Origin: Rhodospirillaceae bacterium UBA3470
GTDB lineage: Bacteria > Pseudomonadota > Alphaproteobacteria > Rhodospirillales > Casp-alpha2
Assembly (NCBI GenBank): GCA_002378125.1
Contig: DFRF01000053.1
Span: 1-5,775 of the forward strand
Reading direction: 5' to 3'
Length of the DNA: 5,775 nt
Below are positions 5,466 to 5,775 of this stretch, piece after piece (positions within the stretch are counted from its first letter, which is position 1; the number at the start of each line of letters is the position of its first letter). The notes under the pieces were generated by a model, which saw only the letters and a program-made list of their open reading frames with translations, searched no databases and was not told the origin of the DNA. Made by a program: the position numbers and the translations under genes.

Positions 5466-5775
5466 TTAGAATTCAACATCGTCCCGGCGGGCGCCGGCAA
5501 ACCAGGGATAGACCACCGGAATGACCAGCAGGGTCAGCAAGGTGGAGGTTATCAAGCCCCCCACGACCACGGCGGCGAGTGGACGCTGAACGTTGGCGCC
5601 AATGCCATCGGCGATCAGCAGCGGAAGCAGGCCAAGCATAGAGGTAAGCGCGGTCATCAGCACCGGTCTCAATCGCCGCATGGCGCCGGTTCGCGCGGCC
5701 TCGAAAACGTCCATGCCTTCGTCGCGCAATTGGTTTATGTAGCTCACAAGGACCACGCCGTTGAGTACCGCGACG
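5466..5775 (-). CDS. czcA: Heavy-metal RND efflux pump, CzcA/CusA family, C-terminal end (truncated by window)
   Basis: The last 102 residues of a protein of about 1,030-1,060 residues; the frame is open to the right edge and ends in TAA at 5466-5468. It reads VAVLNGVVLVSYINQLRDEG, then RRLRPVLMTALTSMLGLLPL, IGANVQRPLAAVVVGGL and TLLTLLVIPVVYPWF. These are hallmark stretches of the final transmembrane helices of heavy-metal efflux (HME) RND pumps. The LNGVVLVS block and the QRPLAxVVxGGL block separate it from drug-type AcrB pumps. The pump is a proton-driven trimer in the inner membrane that works with a periplasmic adaptor and outer-membrane channel, whose genes would lie further right. The metal (Co/Zn/Cd or Cu/Ag) cannot be told, because the metal-site helix is outside the window; czcA is a family label only. 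It is followed by the PII-like gene and is probably co-transcribed with it. Confidence 0.93.
   Translation of the reverse strand, partial: VAVLNGVVLVSYINQLRDEGMDVFEAARTGAMRRLRPVLMTALTSMLGLLPLLIADGIGANVQRPLAAVVVGGLITSTLLTLLVIPVVYPWFAGARRDDVEF

Noticed and set aside
1..5775. CRISPR array, tRNA or rRNA genes, insertion sequence ends or transposase
   Set aside because: No spaced direct repeats, no cloverleaf-like segment, no transposase-like protein and no terminal inverted repeats with target duplications were seen.

Overview
The window looks like part of a heavy-metal resistance region of a Gram-negative bacterium, most likely a proteobacterium. The main reasons are the C-terminal end of a CzcA/CusA-type RND efflux pump (a family of envelope-spanning systems), two cation diffusion facilitator (CDF) type transporters, and a polyprenyl-phosphate sugar transfer cassette. 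Base composition is moderately GC-rich by eye. I cannot name a genus from sequence alone.

Layout. Everything from the right edge down to about 516 reads on the minus strand. In transcription order this is: the 3' end of an RND metal efflux pump gene (5466-5775, cut by the window edge); a small PII-like signalling protein (5090-5416); a GtrA-family membrane protein (4548-5036); a GtrB/DPM1-like glycosyltransferase (3536-4555); an ArnT/PMT-like GT-C glycosyltransferase (2044-3552); a ZitB/CzcD-like zinc exporter (1020-1973); the decayed remains of a SpoIIAA-like (STAS/SEC14-type) gene (about 752-1026); and a 66-residue two-helix membrane protein (516-716). On the plus strand, converging on this block, is the 3' part of a short CDF-like transporter (1-456, start outside the window).

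How the genes may work together. The RND pump moves metal ions out across the envelope, and the CDF proteins move divalent cations from the cytoplasm to the periplasm. A PII-like protein directly downstream of a CzcA-type gene suggests a local sensor or regulator of the pump. The gtrA, GT2 and GT-C genes overlap or nearly touch. They form a complete set for charging undecaprenyl phosphate with a sugar, flipping it and transferring it to an envelope acceptor, so a surface modification has been placed between two metal efflux genes. The sugar and acceptor cannot be read from the sequence.

The least obvious item is the broken STAS-like gene at 752-1026. One inferred single-base deletion and two in-frame stops interrupt an otherwise well preserved reading frame. 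Also notable are a 25-base near-perfect palindrome abutting the ribosome binding site of the PII-like gene, and a 14-bp inverted repeat straddling the stop codon of the plus-strand transporter.
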